DNA from: Campylobacter sp. MIT 97-5078
Lineage (GTDB): Bacteria > Campylobacterota > Campylobacteria > Campylobacterales > Campylobacteraceae
Direction of reading: 5' to 3'
Assembly (NCBI RefSeq): GCF_006864455.1
Contig: NZ_QHLK01000010.1
Coordinates: forward strand, 1 to 64,000
DNA: 64,000 nucleotides
Shown: piece by piece, positions 45,253-54,204 of the stretch
Position numbering within the stretch: position 1 is the first letter of the stretch
Layout of the letters: each line of letters begins with the position of its first letter
Position numbers and translations under genes: made by a program
The notes under the pieces: model-generated
What the model was told of the DNA's origin: nothing
Database searches by the model: none
The model's input: the letters and a program-made list of their open reading frames with translations, nothing else

Positions 45253-46230
45253 TTAACTTGAAATTTCAACTGATATATGTGCTAAAGCCTTGCAAGTTTG
45301 TAACTTTGACTTGATTTTAGCTAAGTTTTGCTGACTTTTTAAACTTAAAATACAAGCATAATGTTCCTTATCGATTTTAAGCAAATGCAAATCTTCAATC
45401 TCACCAAATTCTTTACTCAAAGCTAAAACTTCACTCAAAACAGGTTCGTCCATAGTAATATCAAGTAAAATTTTTCCACTATCTTTTATAAGTCCTATAG
45501 ACCAAATAAAAACAAGAGCTGCTCCCAATAAACCCATAGCTGCATCAAGCCACCACCAACCCAAAAACAAGCCACCAACAAGAGCGATAATTGCAAGTAT
45601 AGAAGTTAAAGCATCAGCTAAAACATGCACATACGATGCTTTTAAATTCAAGTCTTTAGAATGATCTTTTCCTTTAATTTCCACTTTTTGCTCTTCGTGC
45701 GAATAAATGTAATTTTTATGCTCGCTATGATCGTGCGTATCGTGATTATGATCGTGGTTATGTCCGCAAACACCGCCATCATCTTTTAAGAACCACACAC
45801 AAATAGCATTAACAAAAAGCCCTAAAAAAGCTACAATAATAGCCTCTGTATAGGCTATATCTTCAGGATTTAAAAAACGATGAATAGACTCATACGCCAT
45901 CAAAAAAGCTATTGCAAGCAAAAACAACGCGCTTGTATAAGCTGTAAGTATCTCGACTTTATAAGTGCCGAAATTGAAACGATGATCTGTAGCATAACGT
46001 TTCGCAAAAAAATACCCAAGCAAAGCTAAACCGAGTGCTACAGCGTGAGAACTCATATGCCACCCATCAGCAAACAAAGCTATAGAGTTAAAAAAACTCC
46101 CAGCGATAATCTCAACAACCATAGTGATAAGAGTGAAAACAAAAGCATAAAAAATGCGTCTTTGTGCTTTTTCGTTTGAACTACTATAGCTATAAAAGCA
46201 AGTTTTTCCGTGTAAATAAGAAGTATTCAT
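45253..46230 (-). CDS. dmeF: Cation diffusion facilitator, DmeF-like cobalt/nickel exporter
   Basis: A 325-aa CDF antiporter with six membrane segments. The binding site in TM2 is FADGWHMSSH, the HxxxD-type arrangement of DmeF proteins; TM5 has HVLADALTSI. Between TM4 and TM5 is a His-rich cytosolic loop (GHNHDHNHDTHDHSEH, about residues 158-173). DmeF relatives export Co2+ and Ni2+, whereas CzcD prefers zinc; zinc cannot be excluded. It is divergent from an RcnR-like regulator with a shared operator. AAGGAAAAAAG precedes the ATG. Confidence 0.85.
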   Translation of the reverse strand: MNTSYLHGKTCFYSYSSSNEKAQRRIFYAFVFTLITMVVEIIAGSFFNSIALFADGWHMSSHAVALGLALLGYFFAKRYATDHRFNFGTYKVEILTAYTSALFLLAIAFLMAYESIHRFLNPEDIAYTEAIIVAFLGLFVNAICVWFLKDDGGVCGHNHDHNHDTHDHSEHKNYIYSHEEQKVEIKGKDHSKDLNLKASYVHVLADALTSILAIIALVGGLFLGWWWLDAAMGLLGAALVFIWSIGLIKDSGKILLDITMDEPVLSEVLALSKEFGEIEDLHLLKIDKEHYACILSLKSQQNLAKIKSKLQTCKALAHISVEISS

Positions 46231-46305
46231 CTTTTTTCCTTGTATAAATTTAAATCGTATTTTTTTAAATTAAAGCTCTTTAAGCAAGCTCTAATTTAAT
46301 TTTTG

Positions 46306-46322
46306 ATACTATACCCTAGTAT
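46306..46322. promoter_or_regulatory. Candidate operator between dmeF and its regulator
   Basis: ATACTA-TACCC-TAGTAT is an inverted repeat with a C3 tract in the spacer, the form expected for operators of CsoR/RcnR-type regulators (half-sites TACT/AGTA around a G/C tract). It overlaps plausible -10 sequences for both genes (GATACT rightward, TATACT leftward), so one bound repressor could shut off both. Confidence 0.7.
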
Positions 46323-46348
46323 ATCTTAAAATTTGTTAAAGGGATAAA

Positions 46349-46621
46349 ATGGCACACACTATAACTCATAAAAACAAACTCTTAACAAGGCTCAAAAAGA
46401 TAAAAGGACAGATCAATGCCCTAGAAAAAGCCTTAGAAACCGAAAACGAATGCTTTAAGATACTCCAGCAAATCGCTGCTGCAAGAGGAGCGATGAATGC
46501 TTTGCTTAATGAAGTCTTGCAAGGACATATCAAAGAACATTTACTTGACGCAAATACAAAAGCAAGAAGACAAGAAGAAATTGACAATCTTTTGATGATA
46601 CTTAAAAGCTATTTTCGCTAA
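46349..46621 (+). CDS. dmeR: RcnR/DmeR-like nickel/cobalt-responsive repressor
   Basis: A 90-aa all-helical CsoR/RcnR-family repressor. Ligand positions known for RcnR are present: His3 in MAHTI, the Cys in ENECFKILQQIAAARGA, and the two His in GHIKEHL, giving the H-C-H-H pattern for Ni/Co rather than the copper pattern of CsoR. The C-terminal LLMILKSYF resembles RcnR. It is divergent from dmeF across an operator-like palindrome, so de-repression by cobalt or nickel is the natural model. Formaldehyde sensing (FrmR) is less likely given the neighbour. Confidence 0.87.
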   Translation: MAHTITHKNKLLTRLKKIKGQINALEKALETENECFKILQQIAAARGAMNALLNEVLQGHIKEHLLDANTKARRQEEIDNLLMILKSYFR

Positions 46622-46658
46622 TAATTCACAATAAGCGTAAATTAAGCCGACAAGCACA

Positions 46659-46676
46659 AGTGTGTATTTACACACT
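46659..46676. promoter_or_regulatory. Perfect palindrome upstream of lctP
   Basis: AGTGTGTA-TT-TACACACT is an 8-bp perfect inverted repeat with a 2-nt centre, the size of a regulator binding site. Its right arm shares bases with the left arm of the hairpin at 46674-46713, so both could not be base-paired at once. No regulator gene is adjacent except dmeR, whose own operator looks different. Confidence 0.55.
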
Positions 46677-46713
46677 AATGTAAATAAAAAATAACTTTTT
46701 TATTTACATTAGT
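46674..46713. repeat. 18-bp perfect hairpin upstream of lctP
   Basis: ACTAATGTAAATAAAAAA (46674-46691), loop TAAC, TTTTTTATTTACATTAGT (46696-46713). The T tract is inside the stem next to the loop, not after it, so this is not a standard terminator. It is 138 nt before lctP and 52 nt after the regulator gene. It closely resembles the hairpin at 13499-13528. The rest of 46714-46851 is AT-rich leader DNA with an AAGGAG site for lctP. Confidence 0.65.
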
Positions 46714-46851
46714 AACAAGTATCACTTATGCTTATAGTTAAGTTACAATTTTATACATTATTACATTCCACTTAAGCAAACAAAACAAATTTTCATTTTT
46801 CCTTTGCTAAACTTAAAATTAAAATACTAAAAATATTTTTAAGGAGTTTTA

Positions 46852-48495
46852 ATGTATCAACAAATTTTTGATCCATTAGGTAATGTTTGGTTAAGTGCAT
46901 TGATGGCTTTTATCCCTATCTTATGCTTTTTGCTTTGTTTGCTTGTATTCAAGCTTAAGGGCTATCAAGCCGGCTTTGCTACCGTTATCGTAGCAACTTT
47001 GGTGGCATATTTTACTTATGGTATGCCTTTTTCACTCATTGGTGCAAGCTTTGTGCAAGGTTTTGCTCAAGGTATGTGGCCTATCGCTTGGATTATCGTT
47101 GCTGCGATCTTTCTTTACAAACTTTCAGTTAAAAGCGGTTCTTTTGAAGTAATCAAACAAAGCGTTATGACAATCACGCCTGATCATAGAATTCAAGTTA
47201 TTCTCATCGGCTTTTGTTTTGGTTCTTTCTTAGAAGGAGCGATTGGTTTTGGTGGTCCAGTAGCCATTACTGCGGCACTTTTAGTAGGTTTAGGACTTCG
47301 CCCACTTTATGCAGCTGGACTTTGTTTGATCGCAAATACAGCTCCTGTTGCTTTTGGTGCAGTTGGAATTCCTATCATCGCGATGGCAAATTTAGTTGGT
47401 GTTGAACAGCACGCAGTTTCTGCTATGGTAGGTCGTATGCTTGTGCCACTTAGCCTTACCGTGCCTTTCTTCATCGTCTTTTTGATGGACGGCTTTAAGG
47501 GTGTAAAAGAAACTTTTCCGGCTATCTTAGTTGCCACATTGAGCTTTACAGCAACTCAATTTATAAGCTCAAATTATCTTGGTGCAGAACTTCCAGATAT
47601 CGCTTCAGCTGTCATTTCGCTTGCTTGCACTACTATCTTTTTGAAATTCTGGTCGCCTAAAAATATCTTTAGGCTTGATGATTTAAAAGACTTTTCAAAC
47701 CACGAACAACTTGAATTTGGCAAGGTATTTAAAGCTTGGCTTCCGTTCATCTTACTTATCCTTTGTATCATCGTTTGGACTCAACCTTGGTTTAAAGCTT
47801 TATTTGTTAAAGGAGAAGTGTTTGATTATACTCAAGTAACTATGGCATTTAATAATTTAGAAAGCAGTATCACTGATCCAAATGGCAAGGCTATAGATTT
47901 AAATTTACCGATAAACTTTATCGCCTTGCAAGCAGGAACTGCTATCTTAGCCGCAGCTTTTTTAACAATCATCTTTTTAAGGATCAAATCAAGTGTCGTT
48001 GAAGAAGCATTTGGAGATACTTTAAAAGAAATGGCTATGCCTTGTATCACTATAGGACTTGTTGTTGCATTTGCATTTATCGCTAAAAATTCAGGTATGT
48101 CAGCTACATTAGGAACGGCATTTGCACAAACTGGCAATGCCTTTGTTTTCTTTAGCCCAGTTATTGGCTGGATAGGCGTGTTCTTAACAGGCTCTGATAC
48201 AAGTGCAAACTTACTCTTTGGACCATTACAACAAGTTTCAGCTAATACACTTGGCATAAAAGAAGCTCTTTTCTTAGCAGCAAATTCAGTTGGTGGTGTT
48301 GTTGGTAAGATGATCAGCCCTCAAAGTATAGCTATAGCTTGTGCTGCGGTTGGTTTAGCTGGTAAAGAATCAGACTTGTTTAAATTTACTCTTAAATATT
48401 CTGTTGGCTTTATCATCTTAATAGGTATTTGGACTTGCATCATCGCATTTTTCCTTAATGGAATAGTCCCTGATGTCGCTTATATACAAAAATAA
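46852..48495 (+). CDS. lctP: L-lactate permease
   Basis: Imports L-lactate (probably with protons) across the inner membrane. A 547-aa LctP-family protein with about 12-14 membrane segments. Family features include GFCFGSFLEGAIGFGGPVAI (about residues 122-141) and GVFLTGSDTSANLLFGPLQQ (about 443-462). It is followed directly by lutABC, so uptake and oxidation are encoded together, as in C. jejuni. AAGGAG precedes the ATG. Confidence 0.95.
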   Translation: MYQQIFDPLGNVWLSALMAFIPILCFLLCLLVFKLKGYQAGFATVIVATLVAYFTYGMPFSLIGASFVQGFAQGMWPIAWIIVAAIFLYKLSVKSGSFEVIKQSVMTITPDHRIQVILIGFCFGSFLEGAIGFGGPVAITAALLVGLGLRPLYAAGLCLIANTAPVAFGAVGIPIIAMANLVGVEQHAVSAMVGRMLVPLSLTVPFFIVFLMDGFKGVKETFPAILVATLSFTATQFISSNYLGAELPDIASAVISLACTTIFLKFWSPKNIFRLDDLKDFSNHEQLEFGKVFKAWLPFILLILCIIVWTQPWFKALFVKGEVFDYTQVTMAFNNLESSITDPNGKAIDLNLPINFIALQAGTAILAAAFLTIIFLRIKSSVVEEAFGDTLKEMAMPCITIGLVVAFAFIAKNSGMSATLGTAFAQTGNAFVFFSPVIGWIGVFLTGSDTSANLLFGPLQQVSANTLGIKEALFLAANSVGGVVGKMISPQSIAIACAAVGLAGKESDLFKFTLKYSVGFIILIGIWTCIIAFFLNGIVPDVAYIQK

Positions 48496-48551
48496 TGTTT
48501 TGTGCCTTGCTTTATTCAAGCAAGGCTTATCTTTATTATAAAGGATTTATT

Positions 48552-49289
48552 TTGAATAAAGTGTATTTTTACGCAACTTGCTTAGGCACTGTTGCCATGC
48601 AAGAAATGGTGCTTAATGCGATCAAACTCCTTCGCAAAGAAGGCGTGGGAGTGCTTTTTAAGAAAAATCAAACCTGCTGTGGGCAGCCGAGTTTTAATTC
48701 AGGTTATTTTAACGAAAGCAAAGAAGTGGCTTTGTATAACATTCGACTTTTTGAAAAAGACTATCCCATCATCGTGCCAAGCGGTTCTTGTGCAGGTATG
48801 ATGAGTCACGATTATATAGAACTTTTCAAAGAGGATAAAAGACTTGATGAGATCAAACATTTTAGCTCAAGAGTAATCGAGCTTTCTCAATACCTTGATC
48901 AAGTTTTAAATGTAAATTACGAAGACAAAGGTGAGCCTATAAAGGTAACTTGGCATTCAAATTGCCATGCTTTAAGAGTGCAAAAAAGCATTGCTTCGAG
49001 TAAAAATCTTATCAAAAGGCTTAAAAATGTCGAGCTTATTGAACTTGAATACGAGCAAGAATGCTGTGGTTTTGGCGGAACTTTTTCTGTAAAAGAACCA
49101 GAAATTTCAAACGCTATGGCAAGAGCAAAGGTAAATGATATACAAAACACCGGAACAAAATACATTATCAGTGGCGATGGTGGTTGTTTGCTTAATATCA
49201 AAGGCACGATGAGTAGAATGGGGCTTGATATAAAAGGCTTTCATTTGTATGACTTTTTACTTAAAAGACTTGAAGGAGCAAAACTATGA
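48552..49289 (+). CDS. lutA: L-lactate oxidation protein LutA (YkgE type)
   Basis: Part of the LutABC iron-sulphur complex that oxidises L-lactate to pyruvate and passes electrons to the respiratory chain. Two CCG (cysteine-rich) domains are present: ATCLGTVAMQ ... NQTCCGQPSFNSGYF ... VPSGSCAGMM, and WHSNCHALR ... QECCGFGGTFSVK ... SGDGGCLLN. I place the start at the TTG at 48552 (245 aa), which has AAAGGA at the right distance and gives the usual short N-terminus; the ATG at 48495 overlaps lctP. Overlaps lutB by 4 nt. Confidence 0.92.
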   Translation: MNKVYFYATCLGTVAMQEMVLNAIKLLRKEGVGVLFKKNQTCCGQPSFNSGYFNESKEVALYNIRLFEKDYPIIVPSGSCAGMMSHDYIELFKEDKRLDEIKHFSSRVIELSQYLDQVLNVNYEDKGEPIKVTWHSNCHALRVQKSIASSKNLIKRLKNVELIELEYEQECCGFGGTFSVKEPEISNAMARAKVNDIQNTGTKYIISGDGGCLLNIKGTMSRMGLDIKGFHLYDFLLKRLEGAKL

Positions 49290-50728
49290 GTGCAGAACAC
49301 AAATTACCGCACGAAGTTGCTGTTCATGAAAATCTTAGCAATGAACAAATGAGAACAAATTTAACCACTGCAATGCATATCTTACAAAAAAACCGTCTTA
49401 AAGTTATCGATGATAAATTTGAGGATTGGCAAGGCTTAAGAGCAAGGGCAAAACAGGCTAAAAACAACGCCTTAATGAGTCTTGATGAGTGTTTGCTTGA
49501 ATTTGAAAAAAATGCTACAAAAAATGGTATGCATGTGCATTGGGCAAGTTCTGATACTGATGCTTGTGAGATCATTTATCAAATTATGATGGAGAAAAAA
49601 GCAAATAAAATCCTCAAAGGTAAATCTATGGCAAGCGAGGAAATAGGCTTAAATCACTATCTTGAAAAAAAGGGCTTAAAAGCCGTTGAAACTGATCTTG
49701 GCGAGCTTGTTTTACAGCTTGATGAAGATACGCCGGTGCATATCGTCGTGCCAGCTATTCATAGAAATCGTTATCAAATTGGGCAAATCTTTAAAGACAA
49801 GCTTGGTGCAAGCCTTGAAAGCGAACCAGAAAAGCTTAATGCCATAGCTAGAGAGCATTTAAGAAATCAATTTGAAGATTTAAAAATAGGCTTAAGTGGC
49901 GTAAATTTTGCGATATCAGAACAAGGAGCGATTTGGCTTATAGAAAACGAAGGTAATGGCAGAATGTGCACCACTGCTTCAGACATACACATCGCCCTTT
50001 GTGGCATAGAAAAAGTGATGCAAAGCTTTGAAGATGTGGCAACTATGGTGCATTTGCTTACCCCATCAGCAACAGGACAATTTATCCCAACTTATAACAA
50101 TATCATTACAGGACCTCGAAAAAATGGGGATTTAGATGGACCAAAAGAAGTGCATATCGTGCTTTTTGATCACAACCGATCAAGAATGCTTGCAAATAAA
50201 AATTATTATGAAGCCTTGCGCTGTATTCGTTGCGGAGCATGTATGAACTTTTGTCCGGTATATGATAAAATAGGCGGACACACCTATCAAACCACCTATC
50301 CTGGACCTATTGGCGAAGTGATTAGTCCAAATCTTTTTGGTATAGATAAAACCGGCGATATTTTAAGTTTTTGCTCACTTTGTGGGTGTTGCTCTGAAGT
50401 TTGTCCGGTAAAAATTCCACTTGCCGATCTCATACGCACACTAAGAAGCAATAAAGCAGGACAAGGAGAACAAAAGCTTTTAGGCGATGAAAATATACAT
50501 CATAACAAAGCCGAATCTTTTGCAATGAGAAATTTCCAAATGGCAGCGACAAATGGGTGGCTTTGGCGTTTTTCTCTAGGCAATGCACATTATTTTAACT
50601 GGGCGGTGCAAGGGCTTAAGAATACATTACCGGTGATTAAAAAATGGAGCGAATTTAAGGATTTGCCTTCCATAAAAACCGATCTTTATAAAGAAGTTCA
50701 AAAGCTAGAAGGAGTAAGCTATGAGTGA
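49286..50728 (+). CDS. lutB: L-lactate oxidation iron-sulphur protein LutB (YkgF type)
   Basis: Central ferredoxin-like subunit of the LutABC complex, 480 aa. The N-terminal LUD domain (about 60-300) is followed by two 4Fe-4S motifs, CIRCGACMNFCPVY (near residue 312) and CSLCGCCSEVCPVK (near 363), and a C-terminal helical region. It overlaps lutA by 4 nt and lutC by 8 nt, so the three are translated as a unit. Confidence 0.95.
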   Translation: MSAEHKLPHEVAVHENLSNEQMRTNLTTAMHILQKNRLKVIDDKFEDWQGLRARAKQAKNNALMSLDECLLEFEKNATKNGMHVHWASSDTDACEIIYQIMMEKKANKILKGKSMASEEIGLNHYLEKKGLKAVETDLGELVLQLDEDTPVHIVVPAIHRNRYQIGQIFKDKLGASLESEPEKLNAIAREHLRNQFEDLKIGLSGVNFAISEQGAIWLIENEGNGRMCTTASDIHIALCGIEKVMQSFEDVATMVHLLTPSATGQFIPTYNNIITGPRKNGDLDGPKEVHIVLFDHNRSRMLANKNYYEALRCIRCGACMNFCPVYDKIGGHTYQTTYPGPIGEVISPNLFGIDKTGDILSFCSLCGCCSEVCPVKIPLADLIRTLRSNKAGQGEQKLLGDENIHHNKAESFAMRNFQMAATNGWLWRFSLGNAHYFNWAVQGLKNTLPVIKKWSEFKDLPSIKTDLYKEVQKLEGVSYE

Positions 50729-51386
50729 GAATAAAAGTGAAATTTCAAGTCGTAGCAAAGAAGCGATCTTAAATGCCATAAGACAGAGAAACAAAATAAA
50801 AGACTTTGAACGCATACAAACAAGCGATCCAGTCGTGCATATCAAAAGAGTTGGTGACGAAGGGGCGATAGATGAGATGAAACGCAAGATGAGTGATAAC
50901 AAATTCATCGTCGAAGAGTGCGAAAAACACGAGCTTGAAACAAAGATCAATGAAATCGTCGCTTTGTATGGCTATGAAAAATTTATCTATGGCACAGGCT
51001 TAGAGCTTGATATAGATAAAATCAAAGCCAGCGAAAAGGTATGTTTTGATCAAGAAATAGAAAATTTGCGTCATGAGGTTTTTCACAGCGAATTTTCTGT
51101 CATTCACGCAAAATGTGGCATAAGCTCACACGGAATTGTATGCGTACCAAGCTCGCCAAAACAACCTAGAATGCTTTCTTTAGCACCGACACTTTGTATC
51201 ATTTTGCTTGAAAAAAGTAAGATTTTAAACTCACTAGCTGAAGCCTTGAATTTAGTAAAAAGCGAAAATGAAGTCTTGCCAAATAATATTTTATTTATCG
51301 CTGGTCCTTCAAGAACGGCTGATATAGAACTTATCACGGTTTTTGGCGTGCATGGCTCACAAAAAGTGCATTTGGTGCTATATTAA
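50721..51386 (+). CDS. lutC: L-lactate oxidation protein LutC (YkgG type)
   Basis: Third LutABC component, a LUD-domain protein of 221 aa. The C-terminal segment FIAGPSRTADIELITVFGVH GS-type motif (FIAGPSRTADIEL then GVHG) is diagnostic of YkgG/LutC. The N-terminal part is charged and variable. It is followed by a strong hairpin that separates it from the convergent FadL-type gene. Confidence 0.93.
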   Translation: MSENKSEISSRSKEAILNAIRQRNKIKDFERIQTSDPVVHIKRVGDEGAIDEMKRKMSDNKFIVEECEKHELETKINEIVALYGYEKFIYGTGLELDIDKIKASEKVCFDQEIENLRHEVFHSEFSVIHAKCGISSHGIVCVPSSPKQPRMLSLAPTLCIILLEKSKILNSLAEALNLVKSENEVLPNNILFIAGPSRTADIELITVFGVHGSQKVHLVLY

Positions 51387-51391
51387 AAAAC

Positions 51392-51412
51392 TCTAGGGCT
51401 TTTTGCCCTAGA
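51392..51412. terminator. Shared terminator between lutC and the FadL-type gene
   Basis: An 8-bp GC-containing stem TCTAGGGC (51392-51399) and GCCCTAGA (51405-51412) around a T5 loop. On the minus strand it is followed by GTTTTTTAATA, a clear intrinsic terminator for the FadL-type gene. On the plus strand the T tract is weaker but the hairpin is placed to end the lct-lut transcript. Confidence 0.75.
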
Positions 51413-51495
51413 ACTTTGCTTAAATTTAATAAAATCAAGCTTCTAAAATTTTCAAAAAGCCTACTTTTTTCTAAGCTTTAAGTGTTAGAATATAT

Positions 51496-52896
51496 TTAGA
51501 AAAGATACTTAAAGCCAGCAGTTACGAGGTGTAGCTCACCCCAGCCATCATGTGATTGGATGAAGCTTTTTCGGTTATCTTTTACTGCTAAAGAATACGC
51601 TAAGCCCACATCGACACTTTCACTTAATCTTTTTCTTAACCCAAGCCCAAACATAAATGCATTTGCATCAGGTATGCCAAACACACCTTGAGGCGTTGGT
51701 GTCTCATCATAAGCAAAAGAAAGCATAAAAGTATAATCATCACCAAAATAACTTAAGCCCAAACGATACGCATTGCTATCTTTCCAGCCTTGTCCGTAAT
51801 ATACAGCATTATAATCAGCCGAATTCATTTGACTTGCTGTAGTTCCGGGCATAGCTTGCTCAAAACTTCCTAAAATGCCAGTTTGTCCATAAAATAGAGC
51901 ATTAGAATATCCAAATTTAAAGATATTAGCATTACTCCAAAAAGTGCGTTCATACACAAACTCAGCCCTAATTCTACCAAAATCTTGAGCTAAAGCAATA
52001 TTAAAAATCGCTGGCAAATCCGCATCAAGCTTTAAATTCGCGTCCATATAAGTTGAACCTATATCAATAGGTCCAAGTTTTCCCATTTGAGCTAAGGCAT
52101 TGAGATTTCCTTTCATATTTAAAGCTCGTTTAGAACGATAAGTCATTGATATAGTCGTGCTTGAAGCGGGTTTGATACTCAAAGCAAGGTTATAGCCCAC
52201 TCCCCAGCCCTTAGCACTAGAAGTTTGAGTTACATTTGTTGTGCCATACATTGTTGTTCCTACAAGATTACTTGTAAAAGGCACATTTAAGGTATTGTCA
52301 AAATCTCCCCAAGAATACAACACGCTCGCACCCATGCCCACACTAATAAAGTCTTGATAAGTCAAAGATATAACAGGATTTAAATCAAGTATAGCAAGGC
52401 TTAGATCGTCCATAAAGCCACCGCCTTCTTTATTCCAGTTCATATTGAGCCCTTGAGGTGTAGTAAGTGAAAGCCCATAATGAAGCTTTGTATCCTCGCT
52501 TAGTTCATAAGCCTTACTTTTAAAGAAAAATTTTGGTGCAAATTGTTTGGTAGCATTAGCATAACCTTGCACTCTTACACTTTTTGGATCGGTTGTGGAA
52601 GGAATGTTTGATATATCTTGTTTTATATCCCCTCCAACCTTAGTAAAATCAAAACCCGGCACATAAATAAGAGTCGCATCAAATTCAAATTCAAATTTAT
52701 CACTATCCTTACCAAAAGCCATATTTGCAGGATTATAATAACTCGCATCAGCCCCATATGCCCCAGCTACAAAGGCTGAATTTAACGCTGTGCCGTTTAA
52801 GCTTTGCTCGGCTAAACGATACCCAGAAGCAAAAGCTAAATTCGAACATAAAACGCACGAGAGGGCAAAATAAATCTTTTTTGAACGTTTATTCAT
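51496..52896 (-). CDS. OmpP1/FadL-family outer-membrane channel
   Basis: A 466-aa outer-membrane barrel with a signal peptide (cleavage expected after SNLAFA). The mature N-terminus GYRLAEQSLNGTALNSAFVA then ADASYYNPANMAFG is the FadL hatch signature, and the protein ends in GFKYLF with a terminal aromatic residue. FadL proteins carry hydrophobic compounds such as fatty acids or aromatic hydrocarbons; the ligand here is unknown, and I see no fatty-acid oxidation genes in the window. I do not recall this family at this locus in C. jejuni. Confidence 0.88.
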   Translation of the reverse strand: MNKRSKKIYFALSCVLCSNLAFASGYRLAEQSLNGTALNSAFVAGAYGADASYYNPANMAFGKDSDKFEFEFDATLIYVPGFDFTKVGGDIKQDISNIPSTTDPKSVRVQGYANATKQFAPKFFFKSKAYELSEDTKLHYGLSLTTPQGLNMNWNKEGGGFMDDLSLAILDLNPVISLTYQDFISVGMGASVLYSWGDFDNTLNVPFTSNLVGTTMYGTTNVTQTSSAKGWGVGYNLALSIKPASSTTISMTYRSKRALNMKGNLNALAQMGKLGPIDIGSTYMDANLKLDADLPAIFNIALAQDFGRIRAEFVYERTFWSNANIFKFGYSNALFYGQTGILGSFEQAMPGTTASQMNSADYNAVYYGQGWKDSNAYRLGLSYFGDDYTFMLSFAYDETPTPQGVFGIPDANAFMFGLGLRKRLSESVDVGLAYSLAVKDNRKSFIQSHDGWGELHLVTAGFKYLF

Positions 52897-52928
52897 TATT
52901 TTCCTTATGTATAGGGCTATAGGGTTGT

Positions 52929-52934
52929 ATTGTA
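52929..52934 (-). promoter_or_regulatory. Promoter of the FadL-type gene
   Basis: Minus strand TTATTATACAATACA contains TACAAT (complement of 52929-52934), about 33 nt before the ATG. A good AAGGAAAAT ribosome site is present. Confidence 0.5.
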
Positions 52935-53083
52935 TAATAAATAATTTAAATTACACTTAAGCCATTTACTTTAATTCTTGTATGCTGTAAGATAATTTTA
53001 TATTTTTGCTTTTTTACAAACTCAATATTTTTCAAAAAAGCATTTTCTAAGCTAAATTCAACTTTTTTTTAACTTAAATTTGC

Positions 53084-53089
53084 TACAAT
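53084..53089 (+). promoter_or_regulatory. rplY promoter
   Basis: TACAAT in AAATTTGCTACAATC, the common TTTGC-extended -10, lies 30 nt before the rplY ATG with its AAAGGAAAAAG site. The rest of 52935-53080 shows no gene. Confidence 0.6.
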
Positions 53090-53119
53090 CAAGCCTTTAT
53101 TTTTTGCGAAAGGAAAAAG

Positions 53120-53656
53120 ATGTTAGAAGGTATCGTTAGAGAGAGTATCGGTAGAAAGGCAGCTAAAGCCTTAAAAAGAGATGGTTATCTAATCGCAAAC
53201 ATCTATGGTAAAGGCTTGGAAAACATCCACGCTGCGTTTAAACTAAACGACTTTATCAAAGAAGTGCGTAAAAAAACCAGCCTCATTTTCGATATTAAAG
53301 TTGGAGCAAACACTTATAGTGTTGTGATTGTGGATTATCAAAAAGACCCTGTTACTAGCCAGCTTAAGCATGTGGATTTAAAAGTCGCTCAAAAAGGCGT
53401 CATCGGCAAATATATGGTGCCTGTAAAGCTTAGTGGCACAGCTATTGGGCTTAAAAACAAAGGCGTTTTAATCCAAAGCAAAAGACGTCTTAAAGTAAAA
53501 TGCACAGCTGAAAATTTACCAAATTTCTTCGAACTTGATGTAAGTAAGCTTGATGTAGGTGATGCCTTAATGGTGCGTGATATAAGCTTACCTCAAGGTG
53601 TAAGCATTATTGAAGCTGATCGCGTAGCTGTTGTGGGTGTAGAAAAGGCAAGATGA
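53120..53656 (+). CDS. rplY: 50S ribosomal protein L25 (Ctc/TL5 form)
   Basis: Binds 5S rRNA in the large subunit. At 178 aa this is the long two-domain form: an N-terminal L25 domain (about 1-90, with [12 protein letters not shown]) and a C-terminal TL5/CTC domain (about 95-178, including [20 protein letters not shown]). It is directly followed by pth with a 4-nt overlap, the usual pairing. Confidence 0.95.
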   Translation: MLEGIVRESIGRKAAKALKRDGYLIANIYGKGLENIHAAFKLNDFIKEVRKKTSLIFDIKVGANTYSVVIVDYQKDPVTSQLKHVDLKVAQKGVIGKYMVPVKLSGTAIGLKNKGVLIQSKRRLKVKCTAENLPNFFELDVSKLDVGDALMVRDISLPQGVSIIEADRVAVVGVEKAR

Positions 53657-54204
53657 TCTTAGTCGTAGGGCTTGGCAATATTGGCAAAGAATACGAAAAT
53701 ACAAGACACAATGTCGGTTTTATGCTCATTGATCTGCTCTTAAACGAGCTTGAAACCACCTCAATTTCAAACACCAAATTTAAAGGAGAATTGTTTAAAA
53801 GCAATTCTTCGCCCATTTTACTCTTAAAACCCCATACTTTTATGAATAATTCTGGCATAAGCGTGAGCGCTGTGATGAACTTTTACAAATGTGATCGTTT
53901 GATTGTGATTCATGATGATATAGATTTAAGTCTAGGCACGCTTCGTTTTAAAAAAGGTGGTTCAAGTGGAGGACATAACGGACTTAAAAGCATTGATAGT
54001 TTTTGTGGAAATGATTATGAACGCGTGCGTATAGGCATAGGTAAAAATGAAGATGTGATTAGCTTCGTGTTGGGGCATTTTAGTGCTGATGAACTTAAAA
54101 GCTTAGAGCCTGTTTTAACACAAGCTAAAAATGCTGTTTTAGCCTTTATAAATAGCGATATAACAAGCATTATTTCAAATTTTTCTTTAAAGAAAAAAGA
54201 ATGA
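53653..54204 (+). CDS. pth: Peptidyl-tRNA hydrolase
   Basis: Recycles peptidyl-tRNAs that fall off the ribosome. At 183 aa it has the catalytic His in [11 protein letters not shown] (about residue 20), the substrate motif [10 protein letters not shown], and [23 protein letters not shown] containing the catalytic Asp. It overlaps both rplY and lptG by 4 nt. Confidence 0.96.
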   Translation: MILVVGLGNIGKEYENTRHNVGFMLIDLLLNELETTSISNTKFKGELFKSNSSPILLLKPHTFMNNSGISVSAVMNFYKCDRLIVIHDDIDLSLGTLRFKKGGSSGGHNGLKSIDSFCGNDYERVRIGIGKNEDVISFVLGHFSADELKSLEPVLTQAKNAVLAFINSDITSIISNFSLKKKE

